Assembly (NCBI GenBank): GCA_958431155.1
Contig: OY288106.1
Location: forward strand, 905,161 to 969,160
DNA from: an uncultured candidatus Porisulfidus sp.
Lineage (GTDB): Bacteria > Pseudomonadota > Gammaproteobacteria > Poriferisulfidales > Poriferisulfidaceae
Reading direction: 5' to 3'
Length of the DNA: 64,000 nucleotides
Shown: one piece after another, positions 8,201 through 16,388 of the stretch
Layout of the letters: every line of letters starts with the position of its first letter
How positions within the stretch are numbered: position 1 is the stretch's first letter
Position numbers and translations under genes: made by a program
Notes under the pieces: generated by a model
Database searches by the model: none
What the model saw: only the letters and a program-made list of their open reading frames with translations
What the model was told of the DNA's origin: nothing

Positions 8201-9568
8201 TCAGACCCACCCGAAGCCGTGCAGCAGGATCAGGAAAACTGCTGCCGGGACGAGCAACCGCACCAGCCATAGCCAGCTTTTGAACAACCAGCCGTTCCCC
8301 ATGTCCGCCTGGTCCTCGAGTACGGAGCGCTTGACCATCCAGCCGGCGTAGATGGCGATCAGGATGCCGCCGACCGGCAGCATGACATTCGAGGTCAGGT
8401 AGTCCATCCACTCGAAGAAGTTTCGACCGTACACCGTCCAATCGCTGCCGACATTGAACGAAATCACCGTACCCAGTCCTGCAATCCAGATCACCGCCGA
8501 ACTGCCCAGGGTCGCGGTACGCCGGCGCATCCCGCGCGAATCCACCAGCCAGGAGACGGCCGGTTCCAGCAGTGAAATTGCCGAGGTCCAGGCGGCGATC
8601 AAGGTCAGCGCGAAAAACAGGATGCCGACCAGCCAGCCTCCGGGCATCTGCCCGAATGCGATCACGAGGGTCTGGAAGATCAACCCCGGCCCGGTGCCCG
8701 GCTCCATGCCGCTTGCGAAGACGATCGGAAACAGGGCGATGCCCATCAGTATCGCGACCAGCATATCCGCCGTGACGACGACGACGGCCGCCTCCGGGAT
8801 GGAGAACTGGCGCGGCAGGTAGGCGCCGTAGACCATGATCGCGCCCATGCCGATGCTCAGCGAGAAAAATGCCTGGCCCATCGCCTTGAGCACAACCTCC
8901 GACGAGATTTGCGCATAGTCGAACGCAAACAGGTAGTTGATTCCTCTGCCAAAATCTCCATACAGCACCGCGTAGCCGACCAGCAGCAGCAACAGCGCGA
9001 AGAGAGAGGGAATGAGGACGGTCGTGGCCTGCTCGATGCCCCGGTTGACGCCGCGCAGAATGACCCAAGCGACCAGTATCACCATCAGGGTGTGCCAGCC
9101 GAGCAACCGCCAGGGACTGTCGACCAGATGCTTGAAGTGGTCCTCTGCGGACGCCTGATCGAACCCCTGGAACGTGTTGAACAGACTGTCCATCAGGTAG
9201 GCGGCGGTCCAGCCCGAGATCACCACGTAGAACGACAGGATCATCACCCCGGCCAGCATGCCGAGCCAGCCAATCACCTGCCAATTCGTCGAGTGACCGT
9301 CCTGTTCGGCCAAGCGGCGCATGGTGTGCACCGGGCTGTGGCGGCCGCGCCGACCCAGCACGATTTCAGCCATCATGATCGGCAGGCCGATCAAAACCAC
9401 ACAGGCCAGGTACACCAGGACGAATGCGGCCCCGCCGTTCTCCCCGGTCATGTAAGGGAATTTCCAGATGTTGCCCAATCCCACCGCGGAGCCGATGGCG
9501 GCAAACATGAACGCGGTGCGCCGCGACCAAAGCCCGTGCTGTGAAATCTCGGAAGAAGACCTATTCAT
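8201..9568 (-). CDS. Sodium-dependent transporter, NSS (SNF) family
   Basis: Inner-membrane Na+-coupled symporter of the LeuT fold, probably for an amino acid or related solute. The 455-residue sequence has about 11-12 hydrophobic segments. The diagnostic TM1 segment GSAVGLGNIWKFPYMTGENG (about residues 26-45) contains the unwound substrate- and Na+-binding site. The substrate cannot be assigned. It is upstream of ratA-rnfH with a 12-base gap, an arrangement seen in related bacteria. Confidence 0.92.
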   Translation of the reverse strand: MNRSSSEISQHGLWSRRTAFMFAAIGSAVGLGNIWKFPYMTGENGGAAFVLVYLACVVLIGLPIMMAEIVLGRRGRHSPVHTMRRLAEQDGHSTNWQVIGWLGMLAGVMILSFYVVISGWTAAYLMDSLFNTFQGFDQASAEDHFKHLVDSPWRLLGWHTLMVILVAWVILRGVNRGIEQATTVLIPSLFALLLLLVGYAVLYGDFGRGINYLFAFDYAQISSEVVLKAMGQAFFSLSIGMGAIMVYGAYLPRQFSIPEAAVVVVTADMLVAILMGIALFPIVFASGMEPGTGPGLIFQTLVIAFGQMPGGWLVGILFFALTLIAAWTSAISLLEPAVSWLVDSRGMRRRTATLGSSAVIWIAGLGTVISFNVGSDWTVYGRNFFEWMDYLTSNVMLPVGGILIAIYAGWMVKRSVLEDQADMGNGWLFKSWLWLVRLLVPAAVFLILLHGFGWV

Positions 9569-9589
9569 TGGAATGAGGATGAAAGGATT

Positions 9590-9609
9590 CGCCCGGCCGA
9601 AGCCGGGCG
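9590..9609 (-). terminator. Stable hairpin with UUCG loop after the Bax-inhibitor gene
   Basis: On the minus strand, CGCCCGGC-TTCG-GCCGGGCG forms a perfect 8-bp stem closed by a UUCG tetraloop, between the stop of the BI-1 gene (9685) and the start of the transporter (9568). It is followed by AATCCTTTC rather than a clean T-run, so it is at best a weak intrinsic terminator or an RNA-stabilising hairpin. Confidence 0.45.
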
Positions 9610-9684
9610 TATCGAAACTACCGTGATCTCTCCCTGATCATGGCGACTTGCGCGTGCGACAAATCCGGCGGGAATCCCCGGATG

Positions 9685-10362
9685 TCAGTCGTCCCCGAAT
9701 GCGCCGAGCAGATGCAGCAGACTGGTGAACAGGTTGTACAGCGACACGTACAGGGTGACGGTTGCCATGATGTAGTTGGTTTCGCCACCGTGGATGATGG
9801 CGCTGGTCTGGTACAGGATCAGGCCGCACATCAGCAGGACGAACAGGGCCGAGATCCCCAGCATGGCGCCGGACACCTCCATGCCGAACATCGAGGCGAC
9901 GACCAGGCCCAGCCCGGACAGGAAAGCGACCAGGATGCCGACCATCAGCATCCCGCCCATGAAACTGAAGTCACGGCGCGTAGTCAACACGTAGCCGGAC
10001 AGCACCAGGAAAATGCCGCCGGTCATGCCGAGGGCCGTGGCCACCAGTTGCGAGCCGTTCTGCGTGGCCGTCAGGTAGTAGTCGATGATCGGACCCAGCG
10101 TGAGCCCCATGAAGCCGGTCAGGGCGAACACGCACAGCAGGCCCCAACCGCTGTTGCGGAACCGGGTGGTCAGGAACAGCAAGCCGAAATAGCCGACCAG
10201 AGTCAGAATCAGGCCGGGATGCGGCCAGTTATACGCCATGGAAAGCCCTGCCGTCAACGCGCTGAACAGCAGCGTGAGGGAAAGCAGCGCATAGGTATTG
10301 CGCAGAACCCGGTTGGTGGCGATCGCCGGGGCCGTGGCAGAGATCGTGCGAGGCTGGCTCAT
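9685..10362 (-). CDS. Bax inhibitor-1 / YccA family membrane protein
   Basis: Integral inner-membrane protein of the TMBIM/BI-1 family (YccA, YbhL relatives); YccA modulates FtsH proteolysis and other members leak Ca2+. The 225-residue protein has seven hydrophobic segments, starting with LLSLTLLFSALTAGLSMAY and including FALTGFMGLTLGPI and GMTGGIFLVLSGYVL. The N-terminal cytosolic stretch is about 20 residues. It is transcribed separately from the transporter downstream. The specific function is unknown. Confidence 0.88.
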   Translation of the reverse strand: MSQPRTISATAPAIATNRVLRNTYALLSLTLLFSALTAGLSMAYNWPHPGLILTLVGYFGLLFLTTRFRNSGWGLLCVFALTGFMGLTLGPIIDYYLTATQNGSQLVATALGMTGGIFLVLSGYVLTTRRDFSFMGGMLMVGILVAFLSGLGLVVASMFGMEVSGAMLGISALFVLLMCGLILYQTSAIIHGGETNYIMATVTLYVSLYNLFTSLLHLLGAFGDD

Positions 10363-10442
10363 TCGAAAATCCTCTCTGGAAAGTGAATACTCAGTTTACC
10401 AAATTGGGGGCCGCCGAGTGTTGCTGGTTCCAGTGGTTCGGG

Positions 10443-11594
10443 TCAAGGCAAAGCCATTTCCCGGCAGAAAATCCCGAACGGCAGGACGCGCGTACCATCA
10501 TGCGCGACATAATCCCGCTTTCCCAAGTGAACCTGATAGAAAGCGGGAATTTCGGTTCTCTGACGAAAGTAGTCGATGGCCGCGCTCGGAGATTTCTCGC
10601 CTGATTTGCACTCGACGGCGAACCGCGGTTTCTGGTTCTGGAGCACGACAAAATCGATTTCGCGCCGATCAGTATCACGCAGAAACCTAAGTTCCATCCG
10701 ATAGCCCTCCGTGTCTTCCAGGTGGTGGCAGTATTTCAGCAGGTGGCAGGCGACCAGATTCTCGAAACACTCACCCTGATTCCGCACCTGAGACCAGTCC
10801 CAGAAGTAGAGTTTGGTCTCCTTCTTGACCGCGCGAATGCGGGGTGCGCCAAAAGGCGGGATACGGAAGCACACGTACATGTTCTCAAGTATCCCCAGCC
10901 AACGATCAGTTGTCGCATGTGCAACTTGCAGATCCTCGCTCAGGCTTTTGACCGACAGAGGCGATCCGACCCGCTCCGGCAACGCTTCCAGCAGGAGCTC
11001 GATCAGCGCGACCTGCCGAACGTTTTCGAGGTCGCGAAGGTCTTCGTACACCACGCGCGACAATCTTTCCCGCTGCCACCGCCGCCATGCCCGCACCTCT
11101 CCGGAGAGTAGCGGTTCGGGGAATCCCCCGAACTGCATCAGGGCTTCAAGGTCGCCTTTCGACGCGGTGGCGTTCAGCTCGCCCAAGGAAAAGGGATGCA
11201 GACGGTAATGGTGATAGCGCCCCTGCAGAGAATCCCCACCCTTGCGGTAATGATCCAGGCGCGCGGATCCGGCCACGAGAAAGGAAACGTGATCCCCCTG
11301 GGTGTCGTAGAACCCTTTGACCAAGTTTCGCCATCGAGGGTACTTGTGGATTTCATCCAAGACCAGAAGACTTTCATCGCCAGGCAGATTGCCATGCAAG
11401 AGTTCCGGTCGGGCCCTCGGGTCGTCCCAATTCAAATGTCCAGGATGCCGCCTTTTCTCGGTGCCCAAGAGGTCTAACGCCAAAGTCGTCTTGCCAACCT
11501 GTCTCGGCCCCCCCAAGAAGACCATCTTGTGTTGCAAATCGTCCGTGATCGGAGCGGCGAGATAGCGCGGAAGCGGTTTTGATTTGCTTGCCAT
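10443..11594 (-). CDS. AAA ATPase with DUF4143-type nuclease-like C-terminus
   Basis: P-loop ATPase of the widespread AAA_14/DUF4143 family, whose cellular role is largely unknown. Walker A GGPRQVGKTT is near residues 29-38 and Walker B LLVLDEIHKYPRW near 75-87. The C-terminal DUF4143 part contains EIDFVVLQNQKPRFAVECK, a PD-(D/E)XK-like strand arrangement. The ATG at 11594 (MASKSKPLPRYL) is chosen because family members start near the PRYL motif; ATG 11615 or TTG 11618 would add 7-8 residues. A promoter with an internal palindrome lies upstream. It is a solitary gene and probably horizontally mobile. Confidence 0.85.
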   Translation of the reverse strand: MASKSKPLPRYLAAPITDDLQHKMVFLGGPRQVGKTTLALDLLGTEKRRHPGHLNWDDPRARPELLHGNLPGDESLLVLDEIHKYPRWRNLVKGFYDTQGDHVSFLVAGSARLDHYRKGGDSLQGRYHHYRLHPFSLGELNATASKGDLEALMQFGGFPEPLLSGEVRAWRRWQRERLSRVVYEDLRDLENVRQVALIELLLEALPERVGSPLSVKSLSEDLQVAHATTDRWLGILENMYVCFRIPPFGAPRIRAVKKETKLYFWDWSQVRNQGECFENLVACHLLKYCHHLEDTEGYRMELRFLRDTDRREIDFVVLQNQKPRFAVECKSGEKSPSAAIDYFRQRTEIPAFYQVHLGKRDYVAHDGTRVLPFGIFCREMALP

Positions 11595-11641
11595 GAGAAG
11601 GTTGACCCGACACATCAAGGGCTATGAGTAAAATCACATAC

Positions 11642-11669
11642 GTTATAAAATACTCATGAGTAAAGTCAA
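11642..11669 (-). promoter_or_regulatory. Promoter of the DUF4143 ATPase gene
   Basis: On the minus strand TTGACT (11664-11669), a 16-base spacer and TATAAC (11642-11647) form a good sigma-70 promoter. The spacer holds the perfect 10-base palindrome ACTCATGAGT (11652-11661). The sequence TTTACTCAT recurs about 30 bases downstream on the same strand. The palindrome could be an operator. Confidence 0.55.
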
Positions 11670-11794
11670 GTCAATATTAAATTAGTCAGGGATATCGAAG
11701 TGCGGTGGGCTTGCGACGGAGCATGCGAGTATGGCAAAATCGTCTTTTAGCCCGCCCGGCGGGCTTCCCGACAAAACCAATCAGGTTAAACACC

Positions 11795-12067
11795 ATGCCT
11801 AAATACATCATCGAACGCGAAATCCCCGGCGCCGGCGACCTGTCGGCCGAAGACCTGCACGGCATCTCCCAGAAATCCTGCAGCATCCTCAATTCCATGG
11901 GACCGCAGATCCAGTGGGTCGAGAGTTACGTGACCGACGACAAGGTCTACTGCACCTACATCGCCCCCAACGAGGCCGCCATCCGCGAACACGCCGAACA
12001 GGGCGGATTCCCGGCCAACCGCATCTCCGAGGTGCGGGCGGTGATCGACCCCACGACCGGCGAATAA
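11795..12067 (+). CDS. DUF4242 (SCO4226-like) small protein
   Basis: A 90-residue cytosolic protein of the DUF4242 family. The family includes Streptomyces SCO4226, a nickel-binding ferredoxin-fold protein; metal binding here is not shown. The sequence runs MPKYIIEREIPGAGDL, then SQKSC and QWVESYVTDDKVYC. The start ATG 11795 is chosen because the upstream in-frame ATG at 11705 adds 30 residues of unrelated, basic sequence. It lies 14 bases upstream of grxD and probably shares its transcript. No strong Shine-Dalgarno is visible. Confidence 0.8.
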   Translation: MPKYIIEREIPGAGDLSAEDLHGISQKSCSILNSMGPQIQWVESYVTDDKVYCTYIAPNEAAIREHAEQGGFPANRISEVRAVIDPTTGE

Positions 12068-12081
12068 GCGCAGGACCGAAA

Positions 12082-12408
12082 ATGAGCACACTGGATCGAA
12101 TCCGGGAGCAGGTCGCCGGCAACCCGGTGATCCTGTACATGAAAGGCACGCCGCAGATGCCGCAGTGCGGCTTCTCCAGCCGAGCCGCGCAGGCACTGAT
12201 GGAATGCGGCGAGGAATTCGCTTACGTCAATATCCTGATGGACCCGGAGATCTTCCAGGACCTGCCGAAATTCGCCGACTGGCCGACTTTTCCTCAGTTG
12301 TACATCAACGGCGAGTTGATCGGCGGCTGCGACATCACGCTGGAGCTGCACCAGAAAGGCGAGCTTCAGCAGATGGTGCGCCAAGCGCACGGCGGCGGCA
12401 GCGCCTAG
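12082..12408 (+). CDS. grxD: Monothiol glutaredoxin GrxD
   Basis: Binds a glutathione-ligated [2Fe-2S] cluster as a dimer and takes part in Fe-S cluster delivery. The 108-residue protein carries the monothiol active site CGFS (about residues 30-33), preceded by ILYMKGTPQMPQ. The glutathione-binding WPTFPQLY and GGCDI are also present. The start ATG is at 12082; longer frames overlap the DUF4242 gene. It is convergent with rnt, the stop codons abutting at 12408/12409. Confidence 0.96.
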   Translation: MSTLDRIREQVAGNPVILYMKGTPQMPQCGFSSRAAQALMECGEEFAYVNILMDPEIFQDLPKFADWPTFPQLYINGELIGGCDITLELHQKGELQQMVRQAHGGGSA

Positions 12409-13068
12409 TCAACCTGCGGATTCTTTCTCCGACTGCGGGAAGCGGGCCTCGCCGGCCAGTTTCCGGTACTCGTGCTGCCAGCGATTGACGATGCCGCAGA
12501 ACACGCGTGCCGTCATGGTCGCATCGTAGCAGGCGCTGTGCGCCCGGTCCTCATCCCAACCCAAGCCGGCCTGCTCCGCAATCCGCGACAGCACCGTCTG
12601 CCCGAACGCCACGGCCCCCAGGCTGACCGTATCCAGCGTGCTGAACGGATGAAACGGATTCCGCTTGATCCGGCAACGCTCGCAGGCCGCGTTCACGACC
12701 GCCAGGTCGAACGCCGCATTGTGGCCGAGCAGCACGGCCCGTTGGCAGTGATGCTCGCGAACCGCCTGGCGGATCACCTTGAACACGGCTTCCAGTGCCT
12801 CCTTCTCGGACACTGCCTCGCGTTCCGGGTCGTGCGGGTCGATGCCGATTAACTTGAGCGATGCCGGGTCGACGCGTGCCCCCTCGAACGGGCGAACCGC
12901 CAAGGTTAGGGAGTCTCCCGGAAACAGGTCGCCCTCGGCGTCCATGCGCAACAGCACCACCGAGATCTCCAGCAGCGCATCGGTCTGCGGGACCAGGCCT
13001 CCCGTCTCCACGTCCACCGCGACCGGGAGGAATCCGCGGAACCGGTTCTCCAGGCTGATTTCGGTCAT
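12409..13068 (-). CDS. rnt: Ribonuclease T
   Basis: DEDD-family 3'-5' exoribonuclease that trims tRNA and stable RNA 3' ends. The 219-residue protein shows Exo I VAVDVETGG (about residues 16-24), Exo II GHNAAFDLAVVN (about 117-128) and Exo III ARAHSACYDA-type HSACYDA (about 184-190), with the catalytic acidic residues and His present. It is convergent with grxD, which is also a near neighbour of rnt in enterobacteria, and divergent from argG. Confidence 0.95.
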   Translation of the reverse strand: MTEISLENRFRGFLPVAVDVETGGLVPQTDALLEISVVLLRMDAEGDLFPGDSLTLAVRPFEGARVDPASLKLIGIDPHDPEREAVSEKEALEAVFKVIRQAVREHHCQRAVLLGHNAAFDLAVVNAACERCRIKRNPFHPFSTLDTVSLGAVAFGQTVLSRIAEQAGLGWDEDRAHSACYDATMTARVFCGIVNRWQHEYRKLAGEARFPQSEKESAG

Positions 13069-13143
13069 GTCGATTCCCCTGCGCCAAAGCTGGCCCCTTT
13101 ATAATACAGGGGTTTTACAGGCACTTGGCCAAATCCCTACACC

Positions 13144-14346
13144 ATGCCTCAATATCGCAAAGTCGTGCTCGCCTATTCGGGCGGCCTGGATACCTCGATC
13201 ATCCTGAAGTGGCTCCAGGACCGCTACAGTTGCGAGGTCGTGACGTATACCGCCGACCTCGGCCAGCAGGAAGACCTTGAGCCGGCTCGGCGGAGGGCGC
13301 AGGCGCTGGGCGTCCAGGACATCCGCATTGCGGACCTGCGCGAGACGTTCGCCCGCGACTACATCTTCCCGATGTTGCGCGCCAATCCCCTGTACGAGGG
13401 ACAGTACCTGCTCGGCACCGCCATCGCCCGGCCGCTGATCACGGCGGGCATGGTGCAGGCGGCACGGGAGTCGGGCGCGGATGCGATCGCCCACGGTGCG
13501 ACCGGGAAAGGAAACGACCAGGTGCGCTTCGAACTGGCCGCCCGGGCGCTGGAACCGGATCTGGCGGTCATCGCCCCCTGGCGGGAATGGGACCTGAACT
13601 CCCGGGCCGACCTGCTCGCATACGCCCGGCAGCACGGCATCGAGGTGGAGCAGAATCCGGACGGCGGCAGTCCCTATTCGATGGACGCCAACCTGCTGCA
13701 CATCTCCTACGAGGGAGGCGTGCTGGAAGACCCGGATGCCGCCCCGCCCGCCGACATGTGGCGCTGGACCACGGACCCGCAGGAGGCGCCGGACGAGCCG
13801 CAGATTTTGCGCGTCGCGTTCGAGAACGGCGATCCGGTTGCCGTCGACGGCCAGGTGCTGGAACCGGCCGCGCTGATGGAAGCGGTCAATGCGGTTGCCG
13901 CCCGCCATGGCATCGGCCGGGTCGATATGGTCGAGAACCGGTATCTGGGCCTCAAGTCGCGGGGATGCTACGAGACCCCGGGCGGCACCGTGCTGATGGC
14001 CGCGCATCGGGCCGTCGAGTCGCTGACCCTGGATCGCGAGGTCGCGCATCTCAAGGAGTCGCTGATGCCGCAGTACGCGACGCTGGTCTACAACGGCTAC
14101 TGGTTCAGCCCGGAGCGCGAGGCCCTGCAGCAGATGATCGACCACTCCCAGCAAGAGGTCTGCGGAGAGGCCCGGCTGCGCCTGTACAAGGGCTCGGTCA
14201 CCGTGGAGGGCCGGCAGTCCCCGAACAGCCGGTACGATCCAGCCCAAGCGACCTTCGAGGACGACCAAGGCCGGTTCGACCAGACCGACGCGACCGGATT
14301 CATCCGGCTGTCCGGCCTGCGGCTCAAGCCGAAGGAGAAGGAATAG
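13144..14346 (+). CDS. argG: Argininosuccinate synthase
   Basis: Joins citrulline and aspartate with ATP in arginine biosynthesis; cytosolic. The 400-residue protein has the PP-loop AYSGGLDTS (residues 10-18) and the family signature [13 protein letters not shown] (about 119-131), with [10 protein letters not shown] near the citrulline/aspartate site. Length is typical of the short bacterial type. It is divergent from rnt with 75 bases between. No ArgR box was recognised. Confidence 0.98.
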   Translation: MPQYRKVVLAYSGGLDTSIILKWLQDRYSCEVVTYTADLGQQEDLEPARRRAQALGVQDIRIADLRETFARDYIFPMLRANPLYEGQYLLGTAIARPLITAGMVQAARESGADAIAHGATGKGNDQVRFELAARALEPDLAVIAPWREWDLNSRADLLAYARQHGIEVEQNPDGGSPYSMDANLLHISYEGGVLEDPDAAPPADMWRWTTDPQEAPDEPQILRVAFENGDPVAVDGQVLEPAALMEAVNAVAARHGIGRVDMVENRYLGLKSRGCYETPGGTVLMAAHRAVESLTLDREVAHLKESLMPQYATLVYNGYWFSPEREALQQMIDHSQQEVCGEARLRLYKGSVTVEGRQSPNSRYDPAQATFEDDQGRFDQTDATGFIRLSGLRLKPKEKE

Positions 14347-14435
14347 TTATGCTCCCGATCGCGGGTTTTTCCGATGCCTGATGGCGCCCGGGTAGGAAAA
14401 GCCCTCCTCGGCAAATAGGTATAATGGTCATCCTT

Positions 14436-15185
14436 ATGACATCTTCCATGTCGCAGCAATTCATGCTCCACCGATCCCGTCCTTCCGCCCTCGCCCTGGT
14501 TTGCCTGTTGGCGTTTTCCGGCTCCGCACTGGCCGACAACCATGCGCCTGCCGACCCGCGCGATCCCTGGGAAGGCTACAACCGTGCAATGTACGGGTTC
14601 AACAAGGGCATCGATTCGCTGTTCCTGAAACCGGCCGCTGAAACTTACGACACGCTGGTCCCGGAAGTCGTGGATCAAGGCGTCACCAACTTTTTTGCCA
14701 ACATCGGCGACATCCGGAATTCGCTCAACAATTTCCTGCAGGGCAAACCGGACGAAGGGGTCAATTCACTCGCCCGCCTGCTGATCAACAGCACGGTGGG
14801 GCTGCTCGGGTTCATCGACGTGGCCACGGAAATGGGAATCCGCAAATCGGAAGAGGACTTCGGCCAAACCTGGGGGGCTGGAGGAGCCGAGCCCGGCCCT
14901 TATTTCGTGTTGCCGTTTTTAGGCCCGAGCACGTTACGCGACGCGCTTGCCCGACCGTTCGATCTTGCTGCCAATCCTTTCACCTGGGCGGATGACAGTG
15001 CCGTCAGGGCGACCGCCTTGGGCGTTCAAGTCATCGATTACCGGGCCGGTCTGCTGGACACCGAGGAGGCCGTGGAAGGGATTGTCGAGGACGAATACAT
15101 CCTGGTGCGCAATGCCTATCTGGACCAGCGTCAGTTCGAGGTGAGCGACGGCGCGGTCACCGACGCCTACGAAATCGAAGAATAA
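14436..15185 (+). CDS. mlaA: MlaA (VacJ) phospholipid-transport protein
   Basis: Outer-membrane component that removes mislocalised phospholipids and passes them to MlaC. The conserved core DPWEGYNRAMYGFNKGID, then NFFANIGDIRNSLNNFLQG and EDFGQTWGAGG, is present. The N-terminus has a signal peptide (LALVCLLAFSGSALADN) that appears cleavable by signal peptidase I. The usual lipobox cysteine is missing, unlike most MlaA. The start is uncertain: TATAAT at 14420-14425 overlaps the first ATG (14424), so ATG 14436, 14448 or 14463 is more likely. No other mla genes are nearby. Confidence 0.9.
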   Translation: MTSSMSQQFMLHRSRPSALALVCLLAFSGSALADNHAPADPRDPWEGYNRAMYGFNKGIDSLFLKPAAETYDTLVPEVVDQGVTNFFANIGDIRNSLNNFLQGKPDEGVNSLARLLINSTVGLLGFIDVATEMGIRKSEEDFGQTWGAGGAEPGPYFVLPFLGPSTLRDALARPFDLAANPFTWADDSAVRATALGVQVIDYRAGLLDTEEAVEGIVEDEYILVRNAYLDQRQFEVSDGAVTDAYEIEE

Positions 15186-15234
15186 GAAACCTGCCCTGCC
15201 CGGGCAGGCGTTACATCAGCAGTTTTGCCGCGGC

Positions 15235-15417
15235 TCAGCCGCAGAACAGTTTTTTCAGCCAGCCGAACAGTCCGCCACCTTGGTCGCTTTCGCTACTCGA
15301 ACTGGGACTGGGTGCACTGGAACTGGATGCAGCAGGCGCAGGCGCGCTGTCGTCGCCACCCCGGCTCATCATTTGTTCGTGATGGCGTTTGAGAACGGAA
15401 TCCGTGGGTACGCTCAT
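15235..15417 (-). CDS. Small hypothetical protein with amphipathic C-terminus
   Basis: A 60-residue frame preceded by a GAGGG Shine-Dalgarno nine bases before the ATG. It has a charged N-terminus (MSVPTDSVLKRHHEQMMSRG), then a low-complexity Ala/Ser/Pro linker (about residues 21-45), and ends in GGGLFGWLKKLFCG. The last 11 residues could form a short amphipathic or membrane-binding helix with a terminal Cys. No family is recognised. It is convergent with mlaA. The ribosome binding site and modular composition favour a real gene, but this is not proven. Confidence 0.5.
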   Translation of the reverse strand: MSVPTDSVLKRHHEQMMSRGGDDSAPAPAASSSSAPSPSSSSESDQGGGLFGWLKKLFCG

Positions 15418-15572
15418 TGAAATCGGCCCTCATGCCGTTATTGTGTCGCCATTGTACATAATTGCACGTTCCGGCAAATGTCCGTCTCATTTCATGGAAT
15501 TTCAGCATGGTTCTGGTTGACAGGGTGGGCTGCCGCTCTCACAATGGACGCATCATTCAGCATTGATTCGGA

Positions 15573-16388
15573 ATGACTCAGGCACGCACCCTGAAGCCGG
15601 AAGAATACACGGTCGAACAAGAACCTTACTACGAGCCAATCGGCTCGGAAATCGAGGTGTTCGAGGCAGCCTGGAAAAACCAGTTGCCGGTCCTTCTCAA
15701 AGGGCCGACAGGTTGCGGGAAAACCCGCTTCATGGAATACATGGCATGGCGGCTCAAACGCCCCTTGATTACGGTCTCATGCCACGATGACCTGACCTCC
15801 TCGGATCTGGTCGGTCGCTACCTGATCGCGAGTGGTGAGACGGTATGGGTGGACGGGCCGCTGGCCCGCGCTGTGCGCTCCGGCAGCATCTGCTACTTGG
15901 ATGAAATCGTGGAGGCGCGCAAGGACACCACGGTCGTCATCCATCCCCTGTGCGATGACCGCCGGGTTCTCCCGATGGAAAAGCACGGCGAACTGCTGGA
16001 GGCTCCGGACGAGTTCTGCATGGCGATTTCCTACAACCCGGGCTACCAGAGTGTCCTCAAGGATCTCAAGCAAAGCACCCGGCAGCGTTTCGTGGCACTG
16101 GAGTTCGACTATCCTCAAGCGGAAATAGAACAGAAGATCGTGATTCAGGAAACCTCGGTGGATGCCGAGACCGCCAGGCTCCTGGTCAAATTCGCCGAAA
16201 TGACCCGTAACCTCAAAGGCAACGGCCTGGACGAAGGCGCCAGCACACGGCTTCTGGTCCATGCGGGAAAACTCATTCGATCGGGAGTGGATCCGACGGC
16301 GGCCTGCACGAGTGCGGTGTCGCAGGCATTGACGGATGACCCGGAGATGCTCCAGGCTGTCAACGAGTTGGGGTCGTCAGTGTTCTGA
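15573..16388 (+). CDS. cbbQ: CbbQ/NirQ/NorQ-family AAA+ ATPase
   Basis: MoxR-type AAA+ ATPase. Family members act with a VWA partner (CbbO or NorD) to activate RuBisCO or nitric oxide reductase. The 271-residue protein has Walker A GPTGCGKT (about 44-51), Walker [11 protein letters not shown] (about 107-116), the sensor region ISYNPGYQS and arginine-finger segment KQSTRQRF. The sequence resembles CbbQ more than NorQ. No cbbO, RuBisCO or nor gene is in the window, so the partner must be elsewhere. It overlaps the convergent acylase gene by 12 bases. Confidence 0.85.
   Translation: MTQARTLKPEEYTVEQEPYYEPIGSEIEVFEAAWKNQLPVLLKGPTGCGKTRFMEYMAWRLKRPLITVSCHDDLTSSDLVGRYLIASGETVWVDGPLARAVRSGSICYLDEIVEARKDTTVVIHPLCDDRRVLPMEKHGELLEAPDEFCMAISYNPGYQSVLKDLKQSTRQRFVALEFDYPQAEIEQKIVIQETSVDAETARLLVKFAEMTRNLKGNGLDEGASTRLLVHAGKLIRSGVDPTAACTSAVSQALTDDPEMLQAVNELGSSVF

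Noticed and set aside
15190-15215. Terminator after mlaA
   Set aside because: CCTGCCCGGGCAGG is a perfect 14-base palindrome, but it has no loop-plus-T-run structure, so intrinsic termination is unsupported.
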